Source of the DNA: Gilliamella sp. wkB7
GTDB taxonomy: Bacteria; Pseudomonadota; Gammaproteobacteria; Enterobacterales; Orbaceae
Direction of reading: 5' to 3'
Length of the DNA: 64,000 nt
Assembly: GCF_001693435.1 (NCBI RefSeq)
Contig: NZ_CM004509.1
Location: forward strand, 1-64,000
The position numbers and the translations under genes are program-made. Within the stretch, counting starts at the first letter, position 1; every line of letters starts with the position of its first letter. Below the pieces are notes generated by a model, which worked only from the letters and a program-made list of their open reading frames with translations, searched no databases and was not told the DNA's origin. Shown here one piece after another: positions 54,297 through 63,343 of the stretch.

Positions 54297-56678
54297 ATGT
54301 TCTCTTTCCTATCATCTAATGAAAAAATTCTAAGGATTATTGTTGGCTATATTTTTATCTTAATAAGTCCTTTAGCTATAGCGAACATCGACGAAAAATC
54401 TGATGTATTAAACGTTGGTATTGATTTGACTTATGCACCTTTTGCGTATTTAGAAAACAATCAAGCTGAAGGTTTTGATCCTGATTTTATGCGATTGTTG
54501 GCAGAAAAATCCCATAAAATAGCTAATTTTAATGATACCCGAATTGAAAATATCATTATTGGGCTTGAATCAGGTCATTATGATGTTGTTGCAAGTGCAT
54601 TATATGTAAATGCGACGCGTGCTAAACAGGTTGATTTTATTCCGTACTTACAAACAGGTGGCGTTTTGCTTGTTCGACAAGATGATAATTTTAACCCGCA
54701 AACTTTAAAAGATTTATGTGGTAAAAGGGTATCTTCAATGAAAGGGGCTGCGTGGATTGAAACCATAAATCAGGTTAGCCAGACATATTGCAAACCTAAC
54801 AAGTTGAACCCAATTGTTGTGAAAGAGTATCCAAGCGCCCCCGAGGCCTCACAAGCGCTGCTTTCACATGGTGTCGATGTTCAATATGAAGATGCAGCTG
54901 TAGCCAATATGGTTATAAATCAGCTAAACAATACATTGAAAATTACCAATAAGAACATGCTTAATCCGGTTTTGATCGGTTTAGCCGTTCGTAAAAATGA
55001 TCTGGTATTTAAACAAAATCTGGTCGATCTTATTAAAATGGTAAAACAGTCTGGAGAGTATGATGCTTTGCTTACAAAATATAATCTAGCTTACCCTAAT
55101 CAAACTTTATTGAATGACAATTTAGACTATATCGCAACTGGTCGAGATGGCAATCTAAAAAACAACAATAAGATTGAACAAAAAGGCTTTAATTGGAATT
55201 ACTTCTTTAACGAATTAATCAATCCAAATTTTATAAAAGCGAGTTTTACAGTTATCTCTTTAAGTTGTTTGGCGTGGATAAGTGCGCTACTTTTTGGTTT
55301 ACTATTGGCATTAGGTAATCGTTCAAAACAGTTTATTTTAATCAAAGTTACATCATTGTATATCTGGTTATTTAGAAGTTTGCCATTACTCGTTTTACTA
55401 ATTTATATTTATAGTTTACCAAGATTTTGGGAAGCAAGTAGTATCATTTTATCTAATCCTTTTTGGGCTGGGCTTATCGCTTTAGTTCTGAGTGAAAGTG
55501 CTTATATGGCTGAAATTCATCGAGGTGCGTTACAAGCTGTCTCAAACGACCAAATAGATGCTGGAAGAGCTTTAGGATTAAGATACTGGGCGATTCAAAT
55601 TAAAATTGTATTTCCCCAAGCATTGAGAGTTGCACTCCCACCACTGACTAATCAATTAGTCACCATTATAAAATTAACATCATTAGTGTCTGTCATTTCA
55701 TTAACAGAAATTCTATTAGTTGGCCAACAGCTTTATACTCGTAATTTTCTGGTAATTGAAACATTAACGATCGTAGCTATTTACTACGTTGCAATCGTGA
55801 CAATCGTGACTTGGTTAATTAAACGCTTTGAGGTTTATTTAGATGTCACTAAAAGGGCTAACAACGAAAAAATCCAATTTATTACCCTTGATTCCGTTTC
55901 CAAAAAAGAGAGTGATTCTTTATCAACAAATAAAACGAGTAAGTATGTATTGGAGTTGAAGCATTTAAATAAAAGTTATGAACATACTAACGTATTAAGC
56001 AATATAAATTTAAATGTGAATTGGGGAGATGTTATTTCAATAATTGGACCATCAGGCTCAGGCAAAACAACCCTTATAAGAACCATAAACGGGTTATCGA
56101 ATTTAGATGAAGGAACCATTCTATTTGAAGGCATTCCTTTTATTGAGGGACGAAAATTACATGATAAACAATTTTACAATCGTATTGTCCACTTGGGTAT
56201 GGTCTTTCAAAATTATAACTTATTTCCCCATAAAACGGTCTTAGAAAATTTACTTTTAGCACCTCAATATCATGATAAGGATCTCGAAAACAGCAAACAA
56301 TTGGCATTGGCTTTATTAGATAAAGTTGGAATGCTTGAACATGCCAATAAATACCCGCATCAATTATCGGGAGGACAACAGCAAAGAGTTGCAATTGCTC
56401 GCGCACTTGTTATGGAACCAAGTATTATGTTATTTGATGAGCCTACTTCAGCTCTGGATCCTGAACTGGTTAATGAAGTCTTGCTAGTAATTTCACAATT
56501 AGCAACGGAAGGCATGACTATGTTAATTGTCACCCATGAAATGTCTTTTGCATTCAAAGTGTCTAATCGTATTATCTTTATGGAAAAAGGTCAGATAATC
56601 CATGATGATAATCCTGATGTTTTAAAAAATAGTGATGATAAACGTTTACAACAATTTTTAAATCAGAATGAACATTAA
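54297..56678 (+). CDS. Single-chain polar amino acid ABC importer (binding protein + permease + ATPase)
   Basis: This 793-residue polypeptide joins three normally separate parts. Residues about 1-280 are a signal/anchor helix and a solute-binding domain (VLNVGIDLTYAPFAYLENNQ, GFDPDFMRLLAE). About 300-510 form a His/Glu/Gln-type permease (WLFRSLPLLVLLIYIYSLP, the EAA-like loop AGRALGLRYWAIQIKIVFPQ). About 550-793 are an ATPase (IGPSGSGKTTLIRTINGL, QLSGGQQQRVAIARAL, MLFDEPTSALDPEL). It should import a polar amino-acid-like compound. I choose the ATG at 54297 with AAGGA/GGA upstream; the TTG at 54270 lies before it. Two genes for ATC breakdown follow, 38 bases on. Confidence 0.92.
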   Translation: MFSFLSSNEKILRIIVGYIFILISPLAIANIDEKSDVLNVGIDLTYAPFAYLENNQAEGFDPDFMRLLAEKSHKIANFNDTRIENIIIGLESGHYDVVASALYVNATRAKQVDFIPYLQTGGVLLVRQDDNFNPQTLKDLCGKRVSSMKGAAWIETINQVSQTYCKPNKLNPIVVKEYPSAPEASQALLSHGVDVQYEDAAVANMVINQLNNTLKITNKNMLNPVLIGLAVRKNDLVFKQNLVDLIKMVKQSGEYDALLTKYNLAYPNQTLLNDNLDYIATGRDGNLKNNNKIEQKGFNWNYFFNELINPNFIKASFTVISLSCLAWISALLFGLLLALGNRSKQFILIKVTSLYIWLFRSLPLLVLLIYIYSLPRFWEASSIILSNPFWAGLIALVLSESAYMAEIHRGALQAVSNDQIDAGRALGLRYWAIQIKIVFPQALRVALPPLTNQLVTIIKLTSLVSVISLTEILLVGQQLYTRNFLVIETLTIVAIYYVAIVTIVTWLIKRFEVYLDVTKRANNEKIQFITLDSVSKKESDSLSTNKTSKYVLELKHLNKSYEHTNVLSNINLNVNWGDVISIIGPSGSGKTTLIRTINGLSNLDEGTILFEGIPFIEGRKLHDKQFYNRIVHLGMVFQNYNLFPHKTVLENLLLAPQYHDKDLENSKQLALALLDKVGMLEHANKYPHQLSGGQQQRVAIARALVMEPSIMLFDEPTSALDPELVNEVLLVISQLATEGMTMLIVTHEMSFAFKVSNRIIFMEKGQIIHDDNPDVLKNSDDKRLQQFLNQNEH

Positions 56679-56716
56679 TTTGATAAACATGAATAGGATC
56701 AAATGAGGTATAAGTG

Positions 56717-57202
56717 ATGCAGGAATTTCCCGAAATTGGTATTTTACATCGTCGTAAAATCGAAGCCGAAATAATCAAGCCGATCTATGAAATATTAATA
56801 AGAAATTACGGTAAAGAGGCAGCTAAAGCTGTTATTGAAGAAGCTGTTGCAAAAGCAGCTATTGACGCAGGAAAGGAGTTTGCTGCTAAAGAACCCAATG
56901 GCACTAGTGTTGAAAGTTTTGTAGCATTACAACATCTTTGGGAACAAGATGATGCATTAACAATCACTGTTGTTGAGAGTAGCCATGAAAAGTATGATTA
57001 TAATGTACATCGCTGTAAATATGCCGAAATGTATAAAGAAATGGGATTAGCTGAAATCGGTTTTCTATTATCGTGTAACCGTGATAGTAAATTCATAGAA
57101 GGTTATGCACCACAAGTTAATTTAGACCGTCCTCATACAATTATGATGGGCGATGGTATTTGTGATTTTCGTTACTGTCTGCGAGTTAAAAATGATGAAT
57201 AA
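56717..57202 (+). CDS. L-2-amino-thiazoline-4-carboxylic acid hydrolase family protein
   Basis: This 161-residue protein matches the ATC hydrolase family (AtcB/TcaB type): IGILHRRKIEAEIIKPIYEIL at the start, a helical middle (AVIEEAVAKAAIDAGKEFAA), VHRCKYAEMYKEMGLAEIGF (about 93) with the conserved cysteine, SCNRDS and the C-terminal GDGICDFRYCLR. AtcB opens the thiazoline ring of L-ATC to S- or N-carbamoyl-L-cysteine. The start is the ATG at 56717, 8 bases after GAGG. Its stop overlaps the start of the N-carbamoyl hydrolase gene, which would act on its product. Confidence 0.85.
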   Translation: MQEFPEIGILHRRKIEAEIIKPIYEILIRNYGKEAAKAVIEEAVAKAAIDAGKEFAAKEPNGTSVESFVALQHLWEQDDALTITVVESSHEKYDYNVHRCKYAEMYKEMGLAEIGFLLSCNRDSKFIEGYAPQVNLDRPHTIMMGDGICDFRYCLRVKNDE

Positions 57203-58430
57203 TATACAGCCCCAAATTAATATAAAACGTCTTGAAAAATTATTAGATGATTTTGCACAAATCGGTAGAACGGATAATGGTGGAGTGAGTCGTTTAACAT
57301 TAACAATGTTAGATAAACAAGCACGTGATTTATTAATTCAAATTAGTCAATCTGCTGGCTTCAAAGTACGCATTGATGCAATCGGAAACATCTTCATACG
57401 CAGAGATGGTCTAAAGGACTTACCCGTTGTTATGACAGGCTCTCATGGTGATAGTCAACCAAAAGGGGGGCGTTATGACGGCATTTATGGTGTATTAGCT
57501 GGTTTGGAAGTGCTATTAACATTGAATGATTTTAATATTAAGACCAATCATCCCATAGAACTAGTCATGTGGACGAATGAAGAGGGTTCACGTTTTGCAC
57601 CTGCCATGATGGGTTCTGCTGTTTTTACGGGAAAACTAAAACTTGAATATGCTTATGCAATTAAAGATCAACAAGGAATTACAGTAAAACAAGCTTTAGA
57701 AAAAATAGGCTATTTGGGAAGTGATAATACAGAAAATTATTCGATTAAAGCTATTATCGAGGCTCATATTGAGCAGGGGCCTATATTGGAACTCGAAAAT
57801 AAAACTATTGGTATTGTTAAAGGTGCATTTGCCCAACGTTGGTACGAAGTAAATTTAAGTGGTTTGGCTGCTCATGCAGGAACTACACCAGTAAATATGC
57901 GCCAAGATGCAGTTGTCGGCTTGTCTGAATGCGTAACCGCTTTGAATCAATTAGCTTTGAATCCAGACAGTAAAGATATTCGCTTAACAGTTGGTATGAT
58001 AACGGTTAGTCCTAATTCTCGTAATGTTGTTGCTGGACATTGCTTTTTTACTATTGATTTACGACATTATGATTCAGATTTGTTGGAAAGTTTTGAAACA
58101 CAAATGTACGCTTTATTATCTGAAATAACAAAAAAATTAAATTTAAAACTTGAAATCAAAAAAATACTGAGTATGCCAGCCATACATTTCGATCCCGCCT
58201 GTATAAACGCTGTAAAAAATGCAACGGTAAAAAATAATTATTCTGCCATTGAGATGATTTCAGGAGCAGGTCATGACGCATGTCATTTAAGTACAGTCGT
58301 CCCGACTTCAATGATATTTATTCCTTGTATTAAAGGGATAAGTCATAATGAAGCGGAATCAATAACAACATTATGGTGTAAAGCAGGAGCGGATGTTTTA
58401 CTTGATACATTATTAGAATTAACACAATAA
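57192..58430 (+). CDS. M20-family N-carbamoyl-L-amino-acid hydrolase (AtcC-like)
   Basis: This 412-residue metallo-amidase of the hydantoinase/carbamoylase branch shows the metal ligands in VMTGSHGDSQPKGGRYDGIY (His and Asp, about 80-99), WTNEEGSRFAPAMMGS (Glu, about 119-134), EAHIEQGPILE (His, about 183-193), the dimer-domain GLAAHAGTTPVNMRQDA and the C-terminal SGAGHDACHL...KGISHNEAE. It releases the carbamoyl group from an N-carbamoyl-L-amino acid as ammonia and CO2. In the ATC pathway the product would be L-cysteine. It overlaps the ATC hydrolase gene by about 10 bases (ATG at 57192 or 57195). Confidence 0.9.
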   Translation: MMNNIQPQINIKRLEKLLDDFAQIGRTDNGGVSRLTLTMLDKQARDLLIQISQSAGFKVRIDAIGNIFIRRDGLKDLPVVMTGSHGDSQPKGGRYDGIYGVLAGLEVLLTLNDFNIKTNHPIELVMWTNEEGSRFAPAMMGSAVFTGKLKLEYAYAIKDQQGITVKQALEKIGYLGSDNTENYSIKAIIEAHIEQGPILELENKTIGIVKGAFAQRWYEVNLSGLAAHAGTTPVNMRQDAVVGLSECVTALNQLALNPDSKDIRLTVGMITVSPNSRNVVAGHCFFTIDLRHYDSDLLESFETQMYALLSEITKKLNLKLEIKKILSMPAIHFDPACINAVKNATVKNNYSAIEMISGAGHDACHLSTVVPTSMIFIPCIKGISHNEAESITTLWCKAGADVLLDTLLELTQ

Positions 58431-58787
58431 CTTATTTAATTATCTTAAATATAGTAATGTGAATGTTTAGACAATGCCAATTTATCGGTTGCCAAAATAG
58501 TATAATTAAAATATGAAAAAATTATTTCATTACCCTTAATCAGTAATTTATTTATCAATAATGGTTTTACAACAAACCGAGAACCTAATTCCCAAGCATA
58601 TTATGGAAGATCTGCCTTTATAATCTAGCAACCTTATGCTGTTTTGTATTAAAATGGATTTATATTACTAATTTAAATAACTATTCATCCAGTTAAAAAT
58701 TAACTAATGCTTAGTAATTGGGTATTTATTTAATATGTAATTAGTATATGGATTAATAAAAGTTGGATTTTTCTAGGAAAGGAATTG
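58431..58787. other. 350-base spacer without a clear gene
   Basis: AT-rich. One short plus-strand frame, 58561-58623 (MVLQQTENLIPKHIMEDLPL), lacks a ribosome site and is not called. I saw no strong terminator for the operon ending at 58430. Confidence 0.45.
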
Positions 58788-59630
58788 ATGAAAATAATTA
58801 TAACAATAAAGTTGTTTTTTGTAGTTTCTATATTGGTTTTCATTATCACGAGTTTGATGGGGTATTTTAACAAAGCTTTTATGCCTGAATTTGTTTCTTA
58901 TTTGAAACTCATCTCATTGATAATCATCTTTTTCTGTTTGTTTGGTTTCATTTTCTTACGGCTGTTTCATGATAAATGGTTACTTAAAAAAATGGTCAAA
59001 CCTAAAGTAATAAAAACGGTTCAAAATAATGAGAAAAGTTATGAGTATTTGAATTATAGGATGAATCAAGGTGTTGCTCTTATTTGGGAAAGTGATGCAA
59101 TATTTGCGAATTTCAATTTACCAGGTAATAGCAAAAATTTTAGTGGTTATATAAAACAATTAAGTCTAAAAGAGGATGGTAACTTTTATCTGTCTGTTGC
59201 AAATGGTCATAAAATTGAACAAATTGCCTTTAATGAACTTACATCGACGATCCAAATTACCATTAATGCAACACATTATAGTTTCAAATCTTTATGTAAT
59301 GAGGTTTTAAAGTTAGAATTAAATATAATATTTAAATTTGCTGATCATGTTCGAAAACAATTATCTCTCAATGAAAAGTATATTTTTACCTTTGATCCTC
59401 CGACAAAAGTATTCTTGCCCATAAATAACAATAAAGAACTATTTGAAATTGAAAAATACTATATTTTTCATAACAATGATAAAGCAATCTTAATGAAAAG
59501 GGTATCTAAACAGAAAAGAATTTTAGCACCAATTGAGAATATTAAATCTAAAATAGAATTTGAAAATGGCGAAAAAATTGACATTAAAAAATGGTTGGAT
59601 CATTTGTGTGATATAATCGATATCAATTAA
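58788..59630 (+). CDS. Hypothetical two-helix membrane protein
   Basis: A 280-residue protein with two N-terminal transmembrane helices (LFFVVSILVFIITSLMGYF, about 8-26; LISLIIIFFCLFGFIFLRLF, about 40-60) and a 210-residue lysine-rich cytosolic domain. Segments such as GNFYLSVANGHKIEQIAFNEL and YYIFHNNDKAILMKRVSK look beta-rich, resembling YcxB/PH-like sensor domains, but no family is recognised. AGGAAAGG ribosome site. The ATG at 58788 is preferred over the TTG just before it. High A content suggests accessory origin. Confidence 0.7.
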   Translation: MKIIITIKLFFVVSILVFIITSLMGYFNKAFMPEFVSYLKLISLIIIFFCLFGFIFLRLFHDKWLLKKMVKPKVIKTVQNNEKSYEYLNYRMNQGVALIWESDAIFANFNLPGNSKNFSGYIKQLSLKEDGNFYLSVANGHKIEQIAFNELTSTIQITINATHYSFKSLCNEVLKLELNIIFKFADHVRKQLSLNEKYIFTFDPPTKVFLPINNNKELFEIEKYYIFHNNDKAILMKRVSKQKRILAPIENIKSKIEFENGEKIDIKKWLDHLCDIIDIN

Positions 59631-59803
59631 AATAATTTGCAGTTATAGAAGAAATAATTGAATATAAGTTAATCATTAAGAGGTAAGAAATCAGGTTTAT
59701 TATTCAATAAACTGTTACTTAAATATTTTTTGTTAAATAATTTAGTAAAAAAAGGTAATATAAATAGCATGGTATCTGTATTGCCTTCTTACTAAATTGG
59801 TTT

Positions 59804-60385
59804 TTATTTCATTAATGCATTCATCTCTTCTCTGACAAGAGTAATCGTTAATCCTACAATAATTTGTATAGATTTGCCTTTGTTTACAATATTTATTGTG
59901 CTATTACTTTGAAAATATTCGATGTCATACACTAATTCTTGATTGTTATTTGAACACGAAGCTGCATTGCGCAATTAGTTAAATGTGAAATATTGTCTTT
60001 TTCTCCTAAACCGTCAAGAAAAGTTATCGCTTTTTGTCAAATTTTATCATTATTTTATTTTGAGTTTTTTTCGGTGGAATAAATCGCCATTGAGATGCCA
60101 ATGAAACCAAATACTTTTCTCATTCCAATGAGCATAAATCATCTTTGAGGGAAAAGTTCTGTTAACGATATAGTGCTATCTGCAAATTCTGAAATGAGTG
60201 AAATCCAATAATTCACAATCCCGCCATCAGTAACAATAGGGCCAAAGTAAATTGAACCACAGGAAAAATGATATAAACCAGTTGGTATTAAAATTAGATC
60301 TAAAAAAATAAATAGTAAAACACCAATAGCACCAGAATTTAAAATAATAACTTGTAGCTTTTGTATTCCGCTTTGGATTTAAATA
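59804..60385 (-). pseudogene. Remnant of an alpha-glucoside PTS EIICB component
   Basis: The minus strand first reads QKLQVIILNSGAIGVLLFIF and LIPTGLYHFSCGSIYFGPIV (the LIPTGLHHF..FGPAVV signature of alpha-glucoside/arbutin IIC proteins), DGGIVNYWISLISEFADS and, after a stop, GMRKVFGFIGISMAIYST. After a gap, the IIB end appears: FLDGLGEKDNISHLTNCAMQ with the phosphorylated Cys, a stop, then NKGKSIQIIVGL..VREEMNALMK. Several stops, shifts and deletions are present. It was a sugar transporter of the GlvC/AglA type. No paired 6-phospho-glucosidase remains in the window. Confidence 0.8.
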
Positions 60386-60680
60386 CCGCATCAATATTTA
60401 AAAAGATTTCAGTATCGATTCTAATACATTACTCGTAGGAGGTTAGGTTAACTTTTAATTGTGGAAGATAAAAATCACTAAAAAATTTTTTATATAAATA
60501 TAAATAACCTAATGTTATTGTAGATAGTGAAAATATCGTATAACCTATAATACATATGTTTTATATTTTAAAAAATTTAGAGCTTTGGCGCTCCATTAAT
60601 TAATCGCTTTTTTATAATTTCAAGCTCTCCATAGTTAATTCATTGTTGTTTAATCATAAATTAGGTAATAGGAGTAAATA

Positions 60681-61472
60681 ATGAAAAAAAATGTAAGCGT
60701 TAAAAAATTAACAATATTGATTACTACACTCTATTGTTCTCTATTTTTTTCATCATCATTCGCTTTTCAAAAAGGCTCAACCGAGGATTTTTTGGGTCAT
60801 GAAATAGGGATTACTTATCATACTGCTGAGCAAGCTGTGAGTAGTAAAGCATATTTGCCGATGTATCCAAAAGAAGGTACTCCTGAATTTGAAGCAGACA
60901 AAATTGCTTATCTTCATGGGTATAACCTCAAAGGAACAGAACGTTGGAAACAGGCAACGATCGATGCTGACTTGCATACTCCAAACGTCGCTAAAATTTT
61001 TTCTGTCCCTTTAGGAATCACAATTTCACCTGAAACAACTCCAACTTTATATAAAATGCTAGGTGATCTTCTGGTAGATTCAGCTGATAATGCGACTAAA
61101 ACAGCGAAAGAAGCATATAAAAGAGGACGTCCATTTGTCTACTTTGGTAATCACACATGCCAACCTGAAGATGAAGAAGAACGTTTACGTCAAAACGGAT
61201 CATTTCCGTCAGGTCATACTTCTTACGGGTGGACTTTAGCATTAGTTCTCGCTCAAATAGCTCCGTCACACGCTGAAGCAATTATAAAACGTGGATATGA
61301 ATTTGGTCAGAGTCGTATGATCTGTGGTGCTCATTGGCAAAGTGATGTCGATGCAGGGCGGTTAGTAGGCGCTGTTGAATATTCTCGCTTACTCACTATT
61401 CCTAAATTTCAAGAAGATCTTAAAAAAGCAACAGAAGAAGTTCAAAATCATCTTAATTTAGTTAACAAATAA
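60681..61472 (+). CDS. Class A nonspecific acid phosphatase (PhoN/PhoC type)
   Basis: This 263-residue secreted phosphatase has a signal peptide ending about residue 28 (LFFSSSFAFQ). The vanadium-haloperoxidase/PAP2 catalytic triplet is KRGRPFVYFG (KxxxxxxRP form: KEAYKRGRP, about 143), the GSFPSGHTSYGW block with the catalytic His (about 176) and the GQSRMICGAHWQSDVDAGR block with the nucleophile His and Asp (about 210). It removes phosphate from many organic phosphoesters in the periplasm. TAGGAG ribosome site. The decayed PTS gene lies upstream on the other strand. Confidence 0.93.
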   Translation: MKKNVSVKKLTILITTLYCSLFFSSSFAFQKGSTEDFLGHEIGITYHTAEQAVSSKAYLPMYPKEGTPEFEADKIAYLHGYNLKGTERWKQATIDADLHTPNVAKIFSVPLGITISPETTPTLYKMLGDLLVDSADNATKTAKEAYKRGRPFVYFGNHTCQPEDEEERLRQNGSFPSGHTSYGWTLALVLAQIAPSHAEAIIKRGYEFGQSRMICGAHWQSDVDAGRLVGAVEYSRLLTIPKFQEDLKKATEEVQNHLNLVNK

Positions 61473-62040
61473 AATGAGTGATATGAATTTTTATAATTCT
61501 TTATAATTATTAGGGAAGATAATGAAAAATTATTTTCCTTAATATGTTAAAAAATAGTTACTTAATAAAACATTAACCAATATGTAGTTAAATCTACGTC
61601 TTATATCTTCTTTTACTAAGATTATTAATATCCCATTTTTTCATAACTCTTTTTATGATTCTATATTATTTATTTAAAATTAGACTTTGTCATCCATCCT
61701 AAAGAAATGTAAGTGTTATTCATAAGCTGATAATAGGACTTATTGAATTTTATCTGCTTTGTTGCTGTATAAATTTCACTCAAAATATTGAAAACAATTT
61801 AAAAAAGTAAAATAAACAGATAAAAATAGTTGCAAATTATTATAAAACAGGTAGTTTATACACTATATTTGGTTATTTTTTGTAAACTTTTGTAAGTTGT
61901 TAAGTGAATAAATATAAATAGGATTACTTTAGTTAAAATGATAATCATAATACCAAATAAAAATTCTAAAAAAATCAATATTAAAAAAATTTATAAATAA
62001 TAATCATTACAATATGTAAGGATGATAAAAGGAGAAATGT
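61473..62040. other. 570-base spacer with two Fur-like boxes
   Basis: No gene. Near its right end, ATGATAATCATAAT (about 61938-61951) and AATAATAATCATTAC (about 61996-62010) each match much of the Fur consensus GATAATGATAATCATTATC. They lie upstream of the small gene at 62041, so iron control of the pair of genes there is possible. Confidence 0.45.
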
Positions 62041-62268
62041 ATGAAAAATGAATCATTCGAATTCATTAATCAGTTTTATATAAATTTTAATCATAATCGT
62101 TATACTTTAACTATTGATGAGATGAGTTTAATCATTTCATTTTTGAATTTTGTTCATAATGAACAATTAAAGCAATATTGGTATAACACCATTTTTTTTA
62201 TCACCATAGCTAATATTTTATCTATTAATTATCAACTCCTTAACATAAATAAAACGTTTCATATTTAA
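62041..62268 (+). CDS. Hypothetical 75-residue protein
   Basis: A 75-codon frame behind an excellent AAAGGAG ribosome site. The sequence is rich in Asn, Phe, Tyr and Ile (MKNESFEFINQFYINFNHNR; IDEMSLIISFLNFVH), helical, with one moderately hydrophobic stretch (about 50-62, NTIFFITIANILS). I do not recognise it. It sits 52 bases before the type VI immunity-family gene on the same strand, and may be a small partner or the front of a truncated gene. Confidence 0.55.
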   Translation: MKNESFEFINQFYINFNHNRYTLTIDEMSLIISFLNFVHNEQLKQYWYNTIFFITIANILSINYQLLNINKTFHI

Positions 62269-62320
62269 TACAATAAGGTATTGACTAATGCAATGTCAGA
62301 TAAAAAAATAGGATAAACTA

Positions 62321-63343
62321 ATGAACGATAAATTGCAGAAACTCTTAGATGAATATAAACTAAACTATGATAAATTTGGTTTCGGTCATTATTTGGATTT
62401 TGATCACACCGAAAGTGCTTTAAAAATTGGCTTAGTTGGATGCTTTTACTTGGACAAATCTTATAAATCTGAGAAACGTCAAGCAATTAACCAAGTTCTA
62501 GCATTATACGATAAAAATTGGGGAGATCACCTTACTCATGGCTTTGGGAATGGGGATCCCAATACACTATATCGCTATCAAAACATCAGTTTAGCTCAAA
62601 AAATAATACTCAATAATGGGTTTTGTCTAGATACTCTAAGTTTTTATTGGAGTAATGTAGATAAACTATATCTAATTCCTGATTATTTAATAAAAGTTTT
62701 ATCAAGATCTGAATCTCTTGAAAAAGAATATAACACAGTGAGTTATCTACAACTTTATTTACCAATTTATGAATTAAAATATTTTGGTGTGGATAAAATG
62801 GTAGAATTCATCCGACAAGTAAGCCAAATTTTAAAACCTTTACATGGTTTTTTCGGTTTAGGTATAAGACAACGTTATAAATATTATGATTATCAATATT
62901 TAGAAGGTGAATTAGCTCGTAAATATTTAGGTTTAGATATTTCAACCGATGAAGAAGATATACATTTTAGAGATGGATTTAAAAGCATTAACTGGTTAAC
63001 TATTCTTAGTGAAGAACTTTTTACTAAAAAATTAGGTAGTCTTGATGAAGTTAAACAGAAAAATAGTGATGAAGAGGTTATTTTTCATCCCTACGATGGG
63101 GGAGTAGTTGTTCAGGCAGGTGAAGTACCAGAACTTTGTGAAATAGGTAAAAACCCTTATCCACAAAATTATGTTAATGCTAATGCTTTACTAAAACAAG
63201 CGCGAGCTCCAATGATTGCTTCATTTGGTTTTACATCAAATAACGGTAAAATTCAAGATAGCCAAACTTCTAAAGAATGGCAATCACGTTTCGACAATGT
63301 AACCCCAACCGATCTCCAACCAGAGGAATCTGAAGATGAGTAA
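62321..63343 (+). CDS. Type VI immunity family (DUF3396) protein
   Basis: This 340-residue cytosolic protein is of the DUF3396 family, found as immunity proteins beside T6SS effectors. Seen are ALKIGLVGCFYLDKSYKSEK (about 33), LKPLHGFFGLGIRQRY (about 171), the family core FRDGFKSINWLTILSEELFTK (about 216) and GGVVVQAGEVPELCEIG (about 254), and an acidic tail (PTDLQPEESEDE). No effector, Rhs, Hcp or VgrG gene lies next to it here, so it is an orphan immunity gene unless a partner lies beyond base 64000. Confidence 0.8.
   Translation: MNDKLQKLLDEYKLNYDKFGFGHYLDFDHTESALKIGLVGCFYLDKSYKSEKRQAINQVLALYDKNWGDHLTHGFGNGDPNTLYRYQNISLAQKIILNNGFCLDTLSFYWSNVDKLYLIPDYLIKVLSRSESLEKEYNTVSYLQLYLPIYELKYFGVDKMVEFIRQVSQILKPLHGFFGLGIRQRYKYYDYQYLEGELARKYLGLDISTDEEDIHFRDGFKSINWLTILSEELFTKKLGSLDEVKQKNSDEEVIFHPYDGGVVVQAGEVPELCEIGKNPYPQNYVNANALLKQARAPMIASFGFTSNNGKIQDSQTSKEWQSRFDNVTPTDLQPEESEDE

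Noticed and set aside
58561-58623. 20-residue frame after the ATC operon
   Set aside because: No ribosome site and no recognisable protein; it is probably chance.
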